From NCBI GenBank assembly GCA_012033335.1, contig JAAURB010000007.1, positions 16,027-80,026 of the forward strand: DNA of 64,000 nt. Reading direction: 5' to 3'. A program made the position numbers and the translations under genes. This stretch comes from Oscillatoriales cyanobacterium RM2_1_1 (lineage in GTDB: Bacteria > Cyanobacteriota > Cyanobacteriia > Cyanobacteriales > Microcoleaceae). Below are positions 1 through 10,044 of the stretch, one piece after another. Below the pieces are notes generated by a model. It saw nothing but the letters and a program-made list of their open reading frames with translations, had not been told where the DNA came from and did no database searches. The number at the start of each line of letters is the position of its first letter. Position 1 is the stretch's first letter.

Positions 1-28
1 AAGTGTGTTGTACATGGAAAGGTTCAAG

Positions 29-1027
29 ATGGACTCCGAATCGAGATCTTTTGATTTCAAGCAATCAAATCAGCGGTCTAATGATGCTATTGGAAATCTT
101 TTCAAACAGATGTCCCGCTATCCTCTGCTAAAACCGGAGGAGGAAATTATTCTGGCTCGCCAGGTTCAAGCCCTGGTTCAGCTAGAACAGATTCAGACTA
201 ACTTAACCGATCAGCTAGGCCATCCTCCCACTCCAGCCCAGTTGGCTGAAACGGCTAAGATGAATGAATCGGAATTGAATTGCTGTTTGTGCCTGGGCCA
301 TGAAGCCAAGCAGCGAATGATCAGCTCAAATCTACGCCTGGTGGTCTCGATTGCCAAACGGTACACCAACCGGGGGATGCCGTTGCTGGATTTGATTCAG
401 GAGGGAACCCTGGGACTGGATCGAGCCGTAGAAAAATTTGATCCAGATCGGGGTTACAAGTTCTCAACCTATGCTTACTGGTGGATTCGCCAGGGGATCA
501 CTCGAACCATTGCTAACCAGGGCCGAACAGTACGATTACCGATTCATGTGATTGAACAGCTCAATAAACTGCAACTCACCTATCAAGAATTGCGGCGATC
601 GCTGGATCATCCTCCCACTGAAGTAGAAATGGCTACCGCCTTGAATGTCACCGTTCAGCATCTGCGGTTGTTACTTCAGGCCCGTCGTCAATCGATTTCC
701 CTCAATCACCGAATTGGTCAAGATGAAAATTCTGAACTGATGGATATTCTGGAAGACAGCACTACGGATTCTCCAGAGTCTCAGATGCAAGACAAAATGC
801 GCCATGAAGAAATTTTGGCAGTGCTGACTACTGTGTTGTCTGAGCGAGAATGCGATATTTTGACCCTGCGTTATGGCCTGGCAACCGGGGTGCCTCGAAC
901 CCTGGATGAAGTCAGCAAAACCTGTAGCCTCTCCCGGGAGCGCGTCCGTCAGATTCAGGCGACGGCAATGCGAAAACTGCGCCGTCCCTTTGTGGCGGAG
1001 CGATTGAAGGGATGGCTCAGGGATTAG
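29..1027 (+). CDS. Group 2 sigma-70 family RNA polymerase sigma factor
   Basis: Alternative sigma factor that directs RNA polymerase to promoters. The protein lacks the long region 1.1 of the primary RpoD. It opens with region 1.2 (NDAIGNLFKQMSRYPLL), followed by the core-binding and -10 recognition region 2 (DLIQEGTLGLDRAVEKF, then FSTYAYWWIRQ), region 3 (TVRLPIHV), and a C-terminal region 4 helix-turn-helix (SLSRERVRQIQ). This layout is that of cyanobacterial group 2 sigma factors, which act in stress and nutrient responses. I chose the ATG at 29 because GGAAAGG lies about six bases upstream. ATG 14 and GTG 5 are in frame too, and the window edge hides anything further upstream. The subgroup (SigB, C, D or E) cannot be decided from this, so no symbol is given. 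Confidence 0.9.
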   Translation: MDSESRSFDFKQSNQRSNDAIGNLFKQMSRYPLLKPEEEIILARQVQALVQLEQIQTNLTDQLGHPPTPAQLAETAKMNESELNCCLCLGHEAKQRMISSNLRLVVSIAKRYTNRGMPLLDLIQEGTLGLDRAVEKFDPDRGYKFSTYAYWWIRQGITRTIANQGRTVRLPIHVIEQLNKLQLTYQELRRSLDHPPTEVEMATALNVTVQHLRLLLQARRQSISLNHRIGQDENSELMDILEDSTTDSPESQMQDKMRHEEILAVLTTVLSERECDILTLRYGLATGVPRTLDEVSKTCSLSRERVRQIQATAMRKLRRPFVAERLKGWLRD

Positions 1028-1033
1028 TCATAA

Positions 1034-2323
1034 TTATTGCAGGATTTGATTGCGGCTGGCATCTCCCAGGGCAGGGCGTTTGCCATCAATTTTAGGTTGC
1101 AGGTCTGGGGGCAAAGTGGTCGGGGAACCCCATTGGCTGACCAACTGCTGCAATAGCCAATCCTGATGATCCCGCAGGTTGTCTAACCCCTCTCCTCGAT
1201 TGATAATCGCAAACCAGACAATTCCGCGATCGCGGGTTGGTAAGGCCCCAGCCAGGGCACTGACATCAAATAAACTTCCGGTTTTGACTGGAGTATGTTT
1301 GGGGATTTTGCGGAATTCCAAGGTTCCCTGATCCCGCCCTGATACTGGAAACAGATCCACCACATTCAAACCGGTGCCCTCTAGTTTCTGTTGCAGCGCC
1401 ATAAACATCTTGACCACCGCATGGGGAGAGATCTGGTTCTCATGACCCAACCCGGAACCATTAATCAATTGAATCTCATCCACCGAAACACCGGCAGCGG
1501 TGGCTGCCTGTTGACGTACCACCGCTGTCCCACCAACGCTCTGGGCCAGCATTTCTGCCATCAGATTGTTGCTGTAGATATTCATCTGTTTTAAGACTTC
1601 TGCCAGGGGCAGGGATTTGTGCCGGATGATCGGTTGAGCTTGGGGACTGGCGGAAAAGGGCTGCACTGTTCCCGCAATGGTCACTTGAGGTTGCGGGGTT
1701 CCAGGGGGCATTCGGGTTTGATATTGGGCCTGGGCTTCAGCGGGCCATTGTCTAGCATCCAGGGCTTGTTTCAACAATTGCCCAGCCTTGGCCCAATCCG
1801 ACTCATAGTTCATCGAGAAATCCCCGGTAATCACCAGATTTCCCGTTACTCCAGTAATCCCCATTTGATTCAAGGTATTTCCTAGGGCAAACGCCTCTTC
1901 CCAGACAAAGAATGGATCGCTACCACCGACAATCGCCAGATCCCCCTGCACCACTCCCCCGACAATTGGCCCGGTAATGCCCACCATGGTTTCAAACTGA
2001 TGGTCGGGTGTCCAGCGTTGTAGGGCCGCCAGGGAAGTGGCGACTTTGGTCAGGGAGGCGGCGGGCAGAGGGTTTTTGCCAACGTTATCGGCCAGATCGA
2101 CTAGGCCAGCCTGGAGCCATACCCCCTGAATATCCGTAGATAAACCCCGGGCGCTCAAGCGACCAAGGTATTGCTGTAGGGCTCCCTGGGCCACCACATC
2201 CGGCTCATTCAATAACATGACATCGGCGAAGCGATTTTCCCAGGTTTGACCTGTATCCCCTGGATTTGCCCCTGCCACGTTGAGCCACAGGGACATAGCC
2301 CCAGAGCTGAAAACCTCTAGCAT
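1034..2323 (-). CDS. dacB: D-alanyl-D-alanine carboxypeptidase, PBP4 / peptidase S13 family
   Basis: Penicillin-binding protein that trims or cleaves peptidoglycan peptides at D-Ala-D-Ala. The three active-site motifs of serine penicilloyl enzymes are visible: SLTK at residues 90-93 (nucleophile and lysine), SNN at 251-253, and KTGS at 347-350. The spacing between the first two motifs (about 160 residues) leaves room for the insert domain of the S13/PBP4 family. The start is supported by AAGGAG six bases before the ATG. No classical signal peptide is visible at the N-terminus, although the enzyme should work outside the cytoplasmic membrane. The gene converges on the sigma factor gene, with only six bases between the stops. 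Confidence 0.88.
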   Translation of the reverse strand: MLEVFSSGAMSLWLNVAGANPGDTGQTWENRFADVMLLNEPDVVAQGALQQYLGRLSARGLSTDIQGVWLQAGLVDLADNVGKNPLPAASLTKVATSLAALQRWTPDHQFETMVGITGPIVGGVVQGDLAIVGGSDPFFVWEEAFALGNTLNQMGITGVTGNLVITGDFSMNYESDWAKAGQLLKQALDARQWPAEAQAQYQTRMPPGTPQPQVTIAGTVQPFSASPQAQPIIRHKSLPLAEVLKQMNIYSNNLMAEMLAQSVGGTAVVRQQAATAAGVSVDEIQLINGSGLGHENQISPHAVVKMFMALQQKLEGTGLNVVDLFPVSGRDQGTLEFRKIPKHTPVKTGSLFDVSALAGALPTRDRGIVWFAIINRGEGLDNLRDHQDWLLQQLVSQWGSPTTLPPDLQPKIDGKRPALGDASRNQILQ

Positions 2324-2392
2324 TCTCTACTCCTTGCCCGGAACCGGATTGCGAAATCACCTTGAATATCTTAGCGAATTCAGGAGTTCAAA

Positions 2393-4093
2393 TTAGCCGC
2401 AACCTCCATTCGCCAATCCCAAATCCGTAACAGCCCCGACGCTACTGGAGGAAACTAATCTGGCATACTTTGCCAAAACCCCCCGAGTATAGCGCGGAAT
2501 GGGAATCTTCCAATGTTGCCGACGCTGTTCTAGGTCGATCTCAGGAATATTGAGCTGCAATAACCGCTGGTGAGCGTCAATGGTGATGGAGTCTCCCTCC
2601 TGCACTAGGGCAATCGTGCCCCCCACAGCGGCCTCCGGGGCTACGTGACCCACCACCATGCCATAGGTGCCGCCGGAGAATCGTCCGTCAGTAATCAATC
2701 CCACCGCATCCCCTAAACCGGCCCCAATAATTGCTGAAGTTGGGGCTAACATTTCTCGCATTCCTGGCCCCCCCTTGGGCCCCTCATAGCGAATCACCAG
2801 GATATCTCCCGCCTGAATTTTGCCCGCCAGAATCGCCTCCAGACAGGCTTCCTCAGAATCGAATACCCTGGCAGGGCCGGTGATCTGGGGATTTTTGACT
2901 CCGGTGATTTTGGCAACGGCCCCTTCTGTGGCCAGATTTCCTTTGAGAATGGCCAGATGCCCCTGGGTATACATCGGATGACTCCAGGGCCGGATGACAT
3001 CCTGGTTCGCTGCGGGTTCTGCTGGAATCTCTGCCAATTGCTCGGCAACGGTTTTACCGGTGATGGTCAGGGCATCCCCATGAATCAATCCCTGTTCCAG
3101 TAACATTTTCATTACCTGGGGTACGCCCCCGGCTCGGTGAAAATCCACCGTGACAAACCGTCCGCTGGGTTTCAAATCACACAATACTGGCACTCGACCC
3201 CGCAGGGTTTCAAAGTCATCTATCGTCAGCTCGACCCCAGCCGCATGGGCGATCGCCAGCAAATGTAAGACCGAATTGGTCGAGCCCCCCACTGCCATAA
3301 TCACGGCGATCCCATTCTCAAAGGCTTGACGGGTTAAAATTTGTTGCGGTAGCAAGCGGTGCTGAATCGCCTCCATCAAAACATAGGCAGATTTTTCTGT
3401 ACTGTCTGCTTTTGCGGCATCCTCCGCCGCCATCGTTGAAGAATACATCAGGCTCATGCCCATGGCTTCAAAGGTAGAGGACATGGTATTGGCGGTAAAC
3501 ATCCCCCCACAGGAACCGGCCCCCGGACAGGCCCGACGTTCCACTTCGAGCAATCGAGCATCGTCAATTTTGCCTGCACTGTGCTCCCCTACTGCCTCAA
3601 AGGCGCTGACCACCGTAAGATCACGGCCGTCATAGTGACCGGGCTTAATCGTCCCACCATAGACAAAGATCGCCGGGATATTCATCCGGGCGATCGCGAT
3701 CATCGCCCCCGGCATATTCTTGTCGCAGCCCCCAATCGCCAATACCCCATCCATACTCTGGCCATTGCAGGCAGTTTCAATCGAGTCGGCGATCACCTCC
3801 CGGGACACCAGGGAATACTTCATCCCTTCCGTACCCATGGAAATCCCATCACTGACCGTGATCGTCCCAAACATTTGGGGCATGGCTCCCGCCTGGCGAA
3901 GTCCGACTTCTGCCCGGAGCGCTAGGTCATTTAATCCAATATTGCAGGGGGTAATCGTACTGTAACCATTAGCAATCCCGACAATCGGTTTGGTAAAATC
4001 TTCATCGCCAAACCCTACGGCCCTGAGCATGGCCCGGTTTGGAGAGCGCTGTACCCCCTGGGTAATCGTTTTACTTCTAAAATTGTCTGACAT
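2393..4093 (-). CDS. ilvD: Dihydroxy-acid dehydratase
   Basis: Dehydrates 2,3-dihydroxy-isovalerate and its isoleucine-pathway homologue to the 2-keto acids, the third common step of branched-chain amino acid synthesis in the cytosol. Family signatures are clear: [11 protein letters not shown] at 121-131 and [16 protein letters not shown] near the C-terminus. The cysteines expected to bind the Fe-S cluster are present at C50, C123 and C195 (in [15 protein letters not shown]). At 566 residues it is a full-length, shorter cyanobacterial-type enzyme. AAGGAG stands just upstream of the ATG at 4093. It is followed on the same strand by the dacB-like gene after 69 bases. Confidence 0.96.
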   Translation of the reverse strand: MSDNFRSKTITQGVQRSPNRAMLRAVGFGDEDFTKPIVGIANGYSTITPCNIGLNDLALRAEVGLRQAGAMPQMFGTITVSDGISMGTEGMKYSLVSREVIADSIETACNGQSMDGVLAIGGCDKNMPGAMIAIARMNIPAIFVYGGTIKPGHYDGRDLTVVSAFEAVGEHSAGKIDDARLLEVERRACPGAGSCGGMFTANTMSSTFEAMGMSLMYSSTMAAEDAAKADSTEKSAYVLMEAIQHRLLPQQILTRQAFENGIAVIMAVGGSTNSVLHLLAIAHAAGVELTIDDFETLRGRVPVLCDLKPSGRFVTVDFHRAGGVPQVMKMLLEQGLIHGDALTITGKTVAEQLAEIPAEPAANQDVIRPWSHPMYTQGHLAILKGNLATEGAVAKITGVKNPQITGPARVFDSEEACLEAILAGKIQAGDILVIRYEGPKGGPGMREMLAPTSAIIGAGLGDAVGLITDGRFSGGTYGMVVGHVAPEAAVGGTIALVQEGDSITIDAHQRLLQLNIPEIDLEQRRQHWKIPIPRYTRGVLAKYARLVSSSSVGAVTDLGLANGGCG

Positions 4094-4408
4094 TCCGAAT
4101 CTCCTTGCTGCGGATTGAACCGCCAGTCTATGGTATTGTGGTTGAGGATTAACCGTTAGAAAATGAGTCCCATCTCCTTGCTGTAGTGCAACTTAGTGTA
4201 GTGCAACTGAGTGAACAGCTTAACGAAACATTCCTCTGACCTGAACAATCTCCACTGACTGGTGAATAGTTGGCTATTTCAACCTTATATTCATTCTCTC
4301 AAACGGAATGCCCCTTCTCTGTTGATGTTTACAATTGATGGTTACGATTGGCGTTTACAATACAGGACAGATGCGGATAGCGCGCTAAACACCCCATGAG
4401 GCGAGGAT

Positions 4409-5233
4409 ATGCAGGTTGACGAACTCTTAGAACTCTATGCAGCCGGAGAAAGAATGTTTCGGGCGGCGAACCTGGTAGGGTTAGACCTGAAGGAAATAGA
4501 CTTGAGCGAGGCCACCCTGGTAAGGGCCAATTTAGAAAATACCAGCTTTGTGGATTCAAATCTGACCGGGGTCAACTTTCGTGAGGCCAAGCTGATCAAT
4601 GTCAACTTAACCAATACCAACCTGACGGAGGCCAACCTAATCGGGGCTAATTTGACTAACGCCAAGTTTCACAATGCAGACTTAACCGGGGCAAACCTGC
4701 GGGGATCTACCTCTCGCCATGTGGTTCTCACCCAGGCCAACCTCACCGATGCTAACCTCACCGAAGCCAATCTGACTGAAGCCAACCTGGTGGGGGCCAA
4801 GCTTGTCAATGGGACTCTAATCCGATCTAACTTAACTAAGGCCAACCTAAGTGGAGCCAGCTTAGAAGGGTGTAATCTGACCAATGTGATTCTACGGGAA
4901 GCCATTTTAGAGGGGGCGAACCTGATGGGGGCCACCCTAAGTGGCGCTTCCCTGATCGGAGCCAATTTCCATGAAGCCGATCTGAGCCGGGTAACCATGT
5001 TAGGGGCGGATCTGAGTGATGCCAATTTGAGTGAAGCAAACCTCAGGGGAGCCAATGTTAGCTGGACAACATTGCGGGGGGCCAACTTGAGTCGAGCTCG
5101 ACTGTACCGGACAAAATTCAGTTGGTCAAATCTCAGTGGAGCAAATCTGGCGGAGGCTGTGATGCTGGATACTCGCCTGAACCGTGCCAATTTGCGAGAT
5201 GCGGATCTGCGGGGGGCCATTCGGCCTGATTAG
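4409..5233 (+). CDS. Pentapeptide-repeat protein
   Basis: After a short N-terminal segment (VDELLELYAAGERMFRAANL), the protein is almost entirely A(D/N)LXX pentapeptide repeats from about residue 20 to the end, including runs such as LTDANLTEANLTEANLVGA. Such repeats fold into a right-handed quadrilateral beta helix. No enzymatic domain, signal peptide or membrane segment accompanies them. The molecular role is unknown; cyanobacteria have many such proteins and only a few in other bacteria have known roles, for example as gyrase-binding DNA mimics. A purine-rich GAGGCGAGG precedes the ATG. The repeat code creates long open frames on the opposite strand, which I treat as artefacts. Confidence 0.88.
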   Translation: MQVDELLELYAAGERMFRAANLVGLDLKEIDLSEATLVRANLENTSFVDSNLTGVNFREAKLINVNLTNTNLTEANLIGANLTNAKFHNADLTGANLRGSTSRHVVLTQANLTDANLTEANLTEANLVGAKLVNGTLIRSNLTKANLSGASLEGCNLTNVILREAILEGANLMGATLSGASLIGANFHEADLSRVTMLGADLSDANLSEANLRGANVSWTTLRGANLSRARLYRTKFSWSNLSGANLAEAVMLDTRLNRANLRDADLRGAIRPD

Positions 5234-5580
5234 AGTCATGGGTTGGTCAGTTTAGGGGTTCAAGCTCTGCAGTTCGGGATACAGCAATTTTTACAGCAAT
5301 TTTTAAATACGGGAGGATCATCAGTGAGCTAGGTTCCCCTTTTTCCAAACTTTATTCTTGCCGTTGGGGTAAAGGGATTGAGGGGAATTAACCTGTACAC
5401 TTCGATCAGAACGCTGTAGTTTAATCTAAGACGGTTTCTAAAAATCTCTGGATATTGCTCCCACGACGATCGTACTTATCGCTATCGTCAAACTACCTGC
5501 AAGTACAACGAGTACAACGCCCATTCTGTGTTCCTGCGCTGTGCCGTGAACCCCCATGGTCTCTGCTCAACCTGCAACCA
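5234..5580. other. Intergenic region with a 12-bp direct repeat
   Basis: About 350 bases between two convergent genes. The only structure I see is a perfect 12-bp unit (ACAGCAATTTTT) present twice in tandem at 5281-5292 and 5293-5304. No convincing terminator hairpin or small gene is visible. Confidence 0.5.
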
Positions 5581-7113
5581 TTACGAACAGGCTGAGGTTT
5601 GAGTTTCGGCATCGAGGACAGCAACAACCTGATCATAAATATTCTGGGCTTGTTGGGGAGAGTTGCCAATGCAGGTCAGACCTAGCTTGCCAAACTGAGA
5701 CAGACATCCCATCAGATGAAATACGGTTCCGGTTTCTGTACTGTTATCAAAGTGAAGCTGGTGCTGCGCCACAATATCCATCAGGTCTTCCGGTAACAGC
5801 CCCCGATATTGGGGTTTTTGTAAATTGTCAGAGGCGATATAAAATTTGGGCCGCTCTTGGCGACTATAAAACAGTCCGGTTTCACAGCGATAATGGCCGT
5901 TGGTGAGGAGTTTCAAAGTCATAAACGGATGGGTGGTTCCGCCCCGGCGCAGATTGATTTCAATTCCATAAATCCTCCAGACTGAATCTTGCAAGACCGT
6001 AATAAAATCCACCCCAAACCGCTCCAATGCTCCCTTGGCGGCCAGATTCTCACCAATCCGCATCCCCATAGTTTGCAACTGAAGACGATAGGCTTGATTG
6101 GCCGGAAAGCGACAGCCTTGAAAAATTTGACCATCGGGCCCCCCGAGAATTTGATCATGGGTAGACAGCACTTCCACCGCTCCAGAAGGATGGATGATCC
6201 CCTGAACACTGGGGGACTGCTTGACTGTTCCTTCGATAAACGCCTCAACGATAGCCCCCATCTCTGGAATTCGACAACTAAACTGCTCCCAGGTGTCTTG
6301 TTTGGCCTGACAGCGAATTTCAAAGAGACAATGATGAATTTGCCGGAGGCGTTCGGCACGAGTTGAGCCGATGTGTTCTGGTAGATGGAGCAGGGCATTT
6401 CCTTCTCCAGAAAACCCCTGGTTTAGCTTAACCACCATCCGAACTAGCTGAGGTTGGCGCTCCCATAAATCCGTCGCCTGCTCAGCCAGGTCTGCCACTG
6501 TCCAGGTTGATAGGCTGCCATCGGCATGGGGAATCTCACATTCAGCAAAAATTTCTCGACTGCCGCTTTTTGTACCCCAGTGGAGCAGTTCTGGGTCAGA
6601 AGCCAGCAGAGGAATGCCCAACCTGACGGATAACTCTCGCTCAAAGGCCGTGGCATTAAAACAGACCATGTAGGATTGGTTCGGTCTCAGGGCATGGGCA
6701 ATCCGCTCCAACAACCGGGGTCGCTCTAGAATCTTTTCAGTCAGGGACTTGTGGGAGGCATCATAGGCTGAGAATAGTAACAGGCGATCGCGGGCATGGG
6801 AAAACGGAATTCCTGGCATCAAATGCAAGTAGTAGTCAATTACGCTAGGATGCAGGGGTTGGGAGGTAACGTAAACCAGCCGCATTCGTGGGTTTCGCAG
6901 GCGGGTCAGGGAAAATAGAAACCGCTCTTCATATTGATGTACCCCCTGAACGTTCTGGAGTTGTTGCTGATCCAGGGTCAGGGAGGGAACGACTAAAACG
7001 TTCTGTTCATCCAGGCACAAATCCTGGGAGGTTTGGACTCGTTGACGCAGTTGAGCCTGAAGAAACTGAAACTTTTCAACAATCTCATGGCTAGAAGGGC
7101 TGCAATGGTTCAT
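5581..7113 (-). CDS. ATP-grasp peptide ligase (PGM1)-related protein
   Basis: A 510-residue protein resembling the cyanobacterial carboxylate-amine ligase / PGM1-related family. The N-terminal half is an alpha/beta region (NVLVVPSLTLD, RLVYVTSQPLHPSVIDYYL). The C-terminal half has ATP-grasp features: VRMVVKLNQGFSGEGN (ATP-binding lysine and glycine-rich loop), GAIVEAFIEG, and the acidic/Asn metal site in IYGIEINLRRGGTTHP. In Streptomyces the PGM1 enzyme couples a peptide to an amidino amino acid in pheganomycin synthesis; here the substrate is unknown. It stands alone, divergent from the oxidoreductase gene at 7327. Family assignment is fairly secure, function is not. Confidence 0.72.
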   Translation of the reverse strand: MNHCSPSSHEIVEKFQFLQAQLRQRVQTSQDLCLDEQNVLVVPSLTLDQQQLQNVQGVHQYEERFLFSLTRLRNPRMRLVYVTSQPLHPSVIDYYLHLMPGIPFSHARDRLLLFSAYDASHKSLTEKILERPRLLERIAHALRPNQSYMVCFNATAFERELSVRLGIPLLASDPELLHWGTKSGSREIFAECEIPHADGSLSTWTVADLAEQATDLWERQPQLVRMVVKLNQGFSGEGNALLHLPEHIGSTRAERLRQIHHCLFEIRCQAKQDTWEQFSCRIPEMGAIVEAFIEGTVKQSPSVQGIIHPSGAVEVLSTHDQILGGPDGQIFQGCRFPANQAYRLQLQTMGMRIGENLAAKGALERFGVDFITVLQDSVWRIYGIEINLRRGGTTHPFMTLKLLTNGHYRCETGLFYSRQERPKFYIASDNLQKPQYRGLLPEDLMDIVAQHQLHFDNSTETGTVFHLMGCLSQFGKLGLTCIGNSPQQAQNIYDQVVAVLDAETQTSACS

Positions 7114-7326
7114 AACCCCGGCTCAACCTCAGTTTAGTGTTCCCATCTTAAGGGATGATTTGAGCAAAGACCTAGGCTTTTACATGAATCTCAAACTTTT
7201 GATAGGGAACAGTCATCAACTACAGTCATCAACTGGCCTGAAAATAGTTTCTGATCTTTTCATTAGCATTCCTGTTACCTTAAGCAGAGAAGAGGTCTTG
7301 GCTGGTTTTGAGTTGCAAGTTTGTTT

Positions 7327-8535
7327 ATGAAAACCTACGATTGGATTATCATTGGTGCTGGGATTACTGGAACCGCCTTGAGCTACGAATTGGCAAAAGC
7401 TGGGTTTCAGGTCTTGCTGCTAGAACAGGATGCCAGATTTCAAGGGGCCACCCGTTACAGCTATGGGGGCCTAGCCTACTGGGCAGGCACAACGGATTTA
7501 ACCCGAACCCTCTGTCAGGAGGGCAAAGCTCGTCATCAGGTTTTATCTGAAGAATTACCCGTTGATTCTCAATTGCGAGAGGTAGATTTGCTGCTGACGG
7601 TCAATGGCGATCGCGATCCCCAAACATTAGTCTCAACCTACCAACGCTTTGCGATACCGCCCCAATTTCTTACTGTTGCTGAGGCGTGGGAACGGGAACC
7701 CCTATTAAATCCCGGCGGAATTTCCGGAGCGTTTACCGTTCGTCATGGGCAGATTCGGCCTGAGAACCTCAATCAAGGCTACTGTCAAGGATTCAAACAA
7801 TTGGGGGGAATCTTAGAGATCGCCCAGGTGACTGATTTTCTTTGGCATCAGGATCGAGTCCAGGGCGTTAGAACCCACCATGAAACCTATGAAGGCAAAA
7901 ATATAGTAGTCTGTGCCGGGGGGCTGACCCGCCAACTGTTCAAGTCTGCTGGAATTGCCCTGCGGATTCATTTCACCCATACAGAAGTCCTGGAAACTGC
8001 CCCGGTTGAGGTTGGCTTGCAAACCATCGTGATGTCCGCTGGCATGGAGCGATTTCAACTGGAGGCAGAAGCTACCGACCCCCAACTTGAACCCCTCTGG
8101 AATCAGCCCGATCATGAATTTTTCCCGGTGACTGTGGATGTTAGTGCTGTACAATTTCTCAACGGTCAGATGCGAATCGGTCAACCATCCCGAGTGCTGA
8201 GTAACCCGGAGGCCAGAATTGATCCGGTTAGAAGTGAAGCCTTAATTCGAGCTTCTATGGGCCAGATCTTGCCGACTCTGGCAACCTTGCCCGCAACCTG
8301 GTATCACTGTTTAGTAGCCTTTAGCCATGATGGTTTACCGATTGTTGGCCCGGTTCCTCAAGCAGAAGGATTGCAGGTGTTCTCAGGATTCAGTAATCCT
8401 CTGGTGTTTGTCCCGCCCTTGGCCCAGCGGTTTGCTGCCTGTGTACTGGACAATCGGATGAAATCATTGACCAGTTATCGCCTGACAGGTTGGTCTGTTA
8501 AAGAACATCTGTTGAAGAACATCTGCTATCTGTGA
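7327..8535 (+). CDS. FAD-dependent oxidoreductase, D-amino-acid-oxidase (DAO) fold
   Basis: The N-terminus carries the FAD dinucleotide-binding fold: DWIIIGAGITGTALSYELA, with an acidic residue ending the second strand (VLLLEQDARFQGATRYS). The C-terminal region has the family's second FAD contact (HDGLPIVGPVPQAEGLQVFSGFSNPLVF). The family oxidises amines or amino acids such as glycine, sarcosine or D-amino acids. The substrate cannot be told here, and no ThiO or NadB-specific signature is seen. I chose the ATG at 7327 over the TTG at 7321. The ribosome-binding site is weak. Confidence 0.82.
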   Translation: MKTYDWIIIGAGITGTALSYELAKAGFQVLLLEQDARFQGATRYSYGGLAYWAGTTDLTRTLCQEGKARHQVLSEELPVDSQLREVDLLLTVNGDRDPQTLVSTYQRFAIPPQFLTVAEAWEREPLLNPGGISGAFTVRHGQIRPENLNQGYCQGFKQLGGILEIAQVTDFLWHQDRVQGVRTHHETYEGKNIVVCAGGLTRQLFKSAGIALRIHFTHTEVLETAPVEVGLQTIVMSAGMERFQLEAEATDPQLEPLWNQPDHEFFPVTVDVSAVQFLNGQMRIGQPSRVLSNPEARIDPVRSEALIRASMGQILPTLATLPATWYHCLVAFSHDGLPIVGPVPQAEGLQVFSGFSNPLVFVPPLAQRFAACVLDNRMKSLTSYRLTGWSVKEHLLKNICYL

Positions 8536-8774
8536 TACTTCACAAGTAAGTCGCTTGACGCAATTAATTAGAAGATTGATGGAGGGTGCAGGGGGCAGTG
8601 CCCCCTTCCTATGCCGAAGCCAGAGTGCATGACCGATCCCGGGACTGGATCATCCTACCCCTAAGAAAGCGCTCGGCTGTGGGAGCCAGCTATAGTAATT
8701 AACCTAAGTGACACCCGATCTGATAACGGCTCCGACTGTTTAAACACCTCGTGTTCCATGCAAACTCTAAATCC

Positions 8775-9071
8775 CTACCGGGAAAGGGTTTGAGATTTGG
8801 GTTGACAAATTTGAGATTTGGGTTGACAAAAAAGTTTTGAGTCTTCAACCGGAAAAGTTTCAGGCTGATCAGCACCCAACAAAAATGCCCGACCCAAAAC
8901 TAGAATCACAATCAATGTCAACAAGATTCCGATGAGATCATACCCTTCCAAAGCAGTTTCGATCTCTTCTCGTTGATTGCAGAAAGAGCAATAGATCCAA
9001 TTACCCTTCTGCTGATGACAGCAGGGTAAAGAAGTCAAATTGGTCATATTTTTGAAAGAACAGCTTTTCAT
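8775..9071 (-). CDS. Small putative membrane protein with N-terminal cysteine cluster
   Basis: A 98-residue open frame I do not recognise. Visible features are a Cys-rich N-terminal part (CC at 17-18 and YCSFC at 27-31, which could be a zinc ribbon-like knuckle), then one hydrophobic segment (LIGILLTLIVILVLGRAFLL, about residues 46-65), and a polar tail. The tail ends in a sevenfold residue duplication, CQPKSQ-I/T, coded by a perfect 21-bp tandem repeat. The cysteine/membrane arrangement looks like a real protein rather than chance coding, but no homologue can be tested here. A second possible start is the ATG at residue 9. Confidence 0.5.
   Translation of the reverse strand: MKSCSFKNMTNLTSLPCCHQQKGNWIYCSFCNQREEIETALEGYDLIGILLTLIVILVLGRAFLLGADQPETFPVEDSKLFCQPKSQICQPKSQTLSR
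8789..8830. repeat. Perfect 21-bp tandem repeat, two copies
   Basis: The unit TTTGAGATTTGGGTTGACAAA occupies 8789-8809 and 8810-8830 without mismatch. Its length is a multiple of three, so the minus-strand small membrane protein stays in frame and gains a seven-residue duplication near its C-terminus. Confidence 0.85.
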
Positions 9072-9220
9072 AATTTAGATTCCTGACAAGGATTAAGGTT
9101 TGGGTTTTGAGCTTGGATTCCAAGTTTTATCCATACGGGTCTGGATTTTCTAAAGTCAGGCTGAGTTCAGTTTTTAGAGTAGTCTTAGAGCGTTTTTAGA
9201 ACCACGCTTTTCAGGCTCTA

Positions 9221-9303
9221 AGAGAATGTTTAAAAAGATTATCGGGAGACACGTGACTATCAGAGCTACTAGGTAAAAACCCAGCTTTTTTTAAACATCC
9301 TCT
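9221..9303. repeat. Inverted-repeat element, MITE-like
   Basis: The left arm AGAGAATGTTTAAAAAG (9221-9237) is matched by a nearly perfect inverted copy at 9285-9303 (CTTTTTTTAAACATCCTCT). About 47 bases without coding content lie between them. The size and terminal repeats fit a small non-autonomous element, or a strong hairpin. No transposase and no clear target-site duplication are visible. Confidence 0.5.
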
Positions 9304-9998
9304 AATGAAGGAATTTTTAGATCAGAATCCTTTCTGAGTCTTATCTAATTCCTTTTCAATTCTTTGCTATCTTTTCTAGACTGATCCAAAACTTGAGTAA
9401 CTCTCTGAATAGTTCTCCATCCATGAGTGTTATTCCTCCAAAAGGCTAACAAGTTATCACTTGAAAGAGCCAAAAGTCTTTGAACTGTGAAATGGTTTGC
9501 AATCAAATCGAGGGCTCTCTCAGACCCGATTAAAAGCAGGTTCAACTCCTTGTGGAACGGATAGGGAAAATCACATCGAGCTTTGCAATTTGATATTCAA
9601 AACATCGAGAGTTGCAAACGTACTGCCAATGTACTGCCAATCGACTGGTTCAAACTTTTATCAACTGACATCTCTTGTTTCTATCAGATCGGACAAAACC
9701 ACAGTCTTCTCACACCAGGTCGATAGTCAGTTGATAACTTTGCTTATCAAAAATATAATCCATGATTACATATATTGTCAATATCAGGTTTGTTTTTTAT
9801 CCATCTTTCGGTAATAAGGGGTTGAAAAGGTATACAAAATCTAGGAAATATATAGAAGAGTATCTAAAAAAGTCTCCATCGTGACATGACTAGGTTAAAA
9901 TAGGAAATATTGACGCATCAAAAGTCAATGACTCTAATTGGTCAATAACCTGATGAGCAAAGGTTTAGGAGGCTGACGAATAGGATTGAAGAATTTTG

Positions 9999-10044
9999 AT
10001 TCGATAACCTGTGATTTGATAATTCGATAATCTGTGATTTGATT
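9999..10044. repeat. 23-bp direct repeat upstream of the STAND gene
   Basis: The unit beginning ATTCGATAACCTGTGATTTG at 9999 is repeated from 10022 with one substitution (ACC to ATC). The repeat ends about 50 bases before the start codon at 10096, so it lies where a regulator or RNA leader could act. Confidence 0.7.

Noticed and set aside
4435..5220. Open frames on the minus strand within the pentapeptide gene (76 and 183 residues)
   Set aside because: They are the antisense image of the A(D/N)LXX repeat code and have low-complexity composition.
8580..8625. GC-rich hairpin (GGGGGCAGTGCCCCC) after the DAO-type gene as a terminator
   Set aside because: The loop is too short and there is no T run.
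9345..9814. Short open frames in the gene-poor region
   Set aside because: No domain, RBS or protein-like pattern; they overlap each other on opposite strands.
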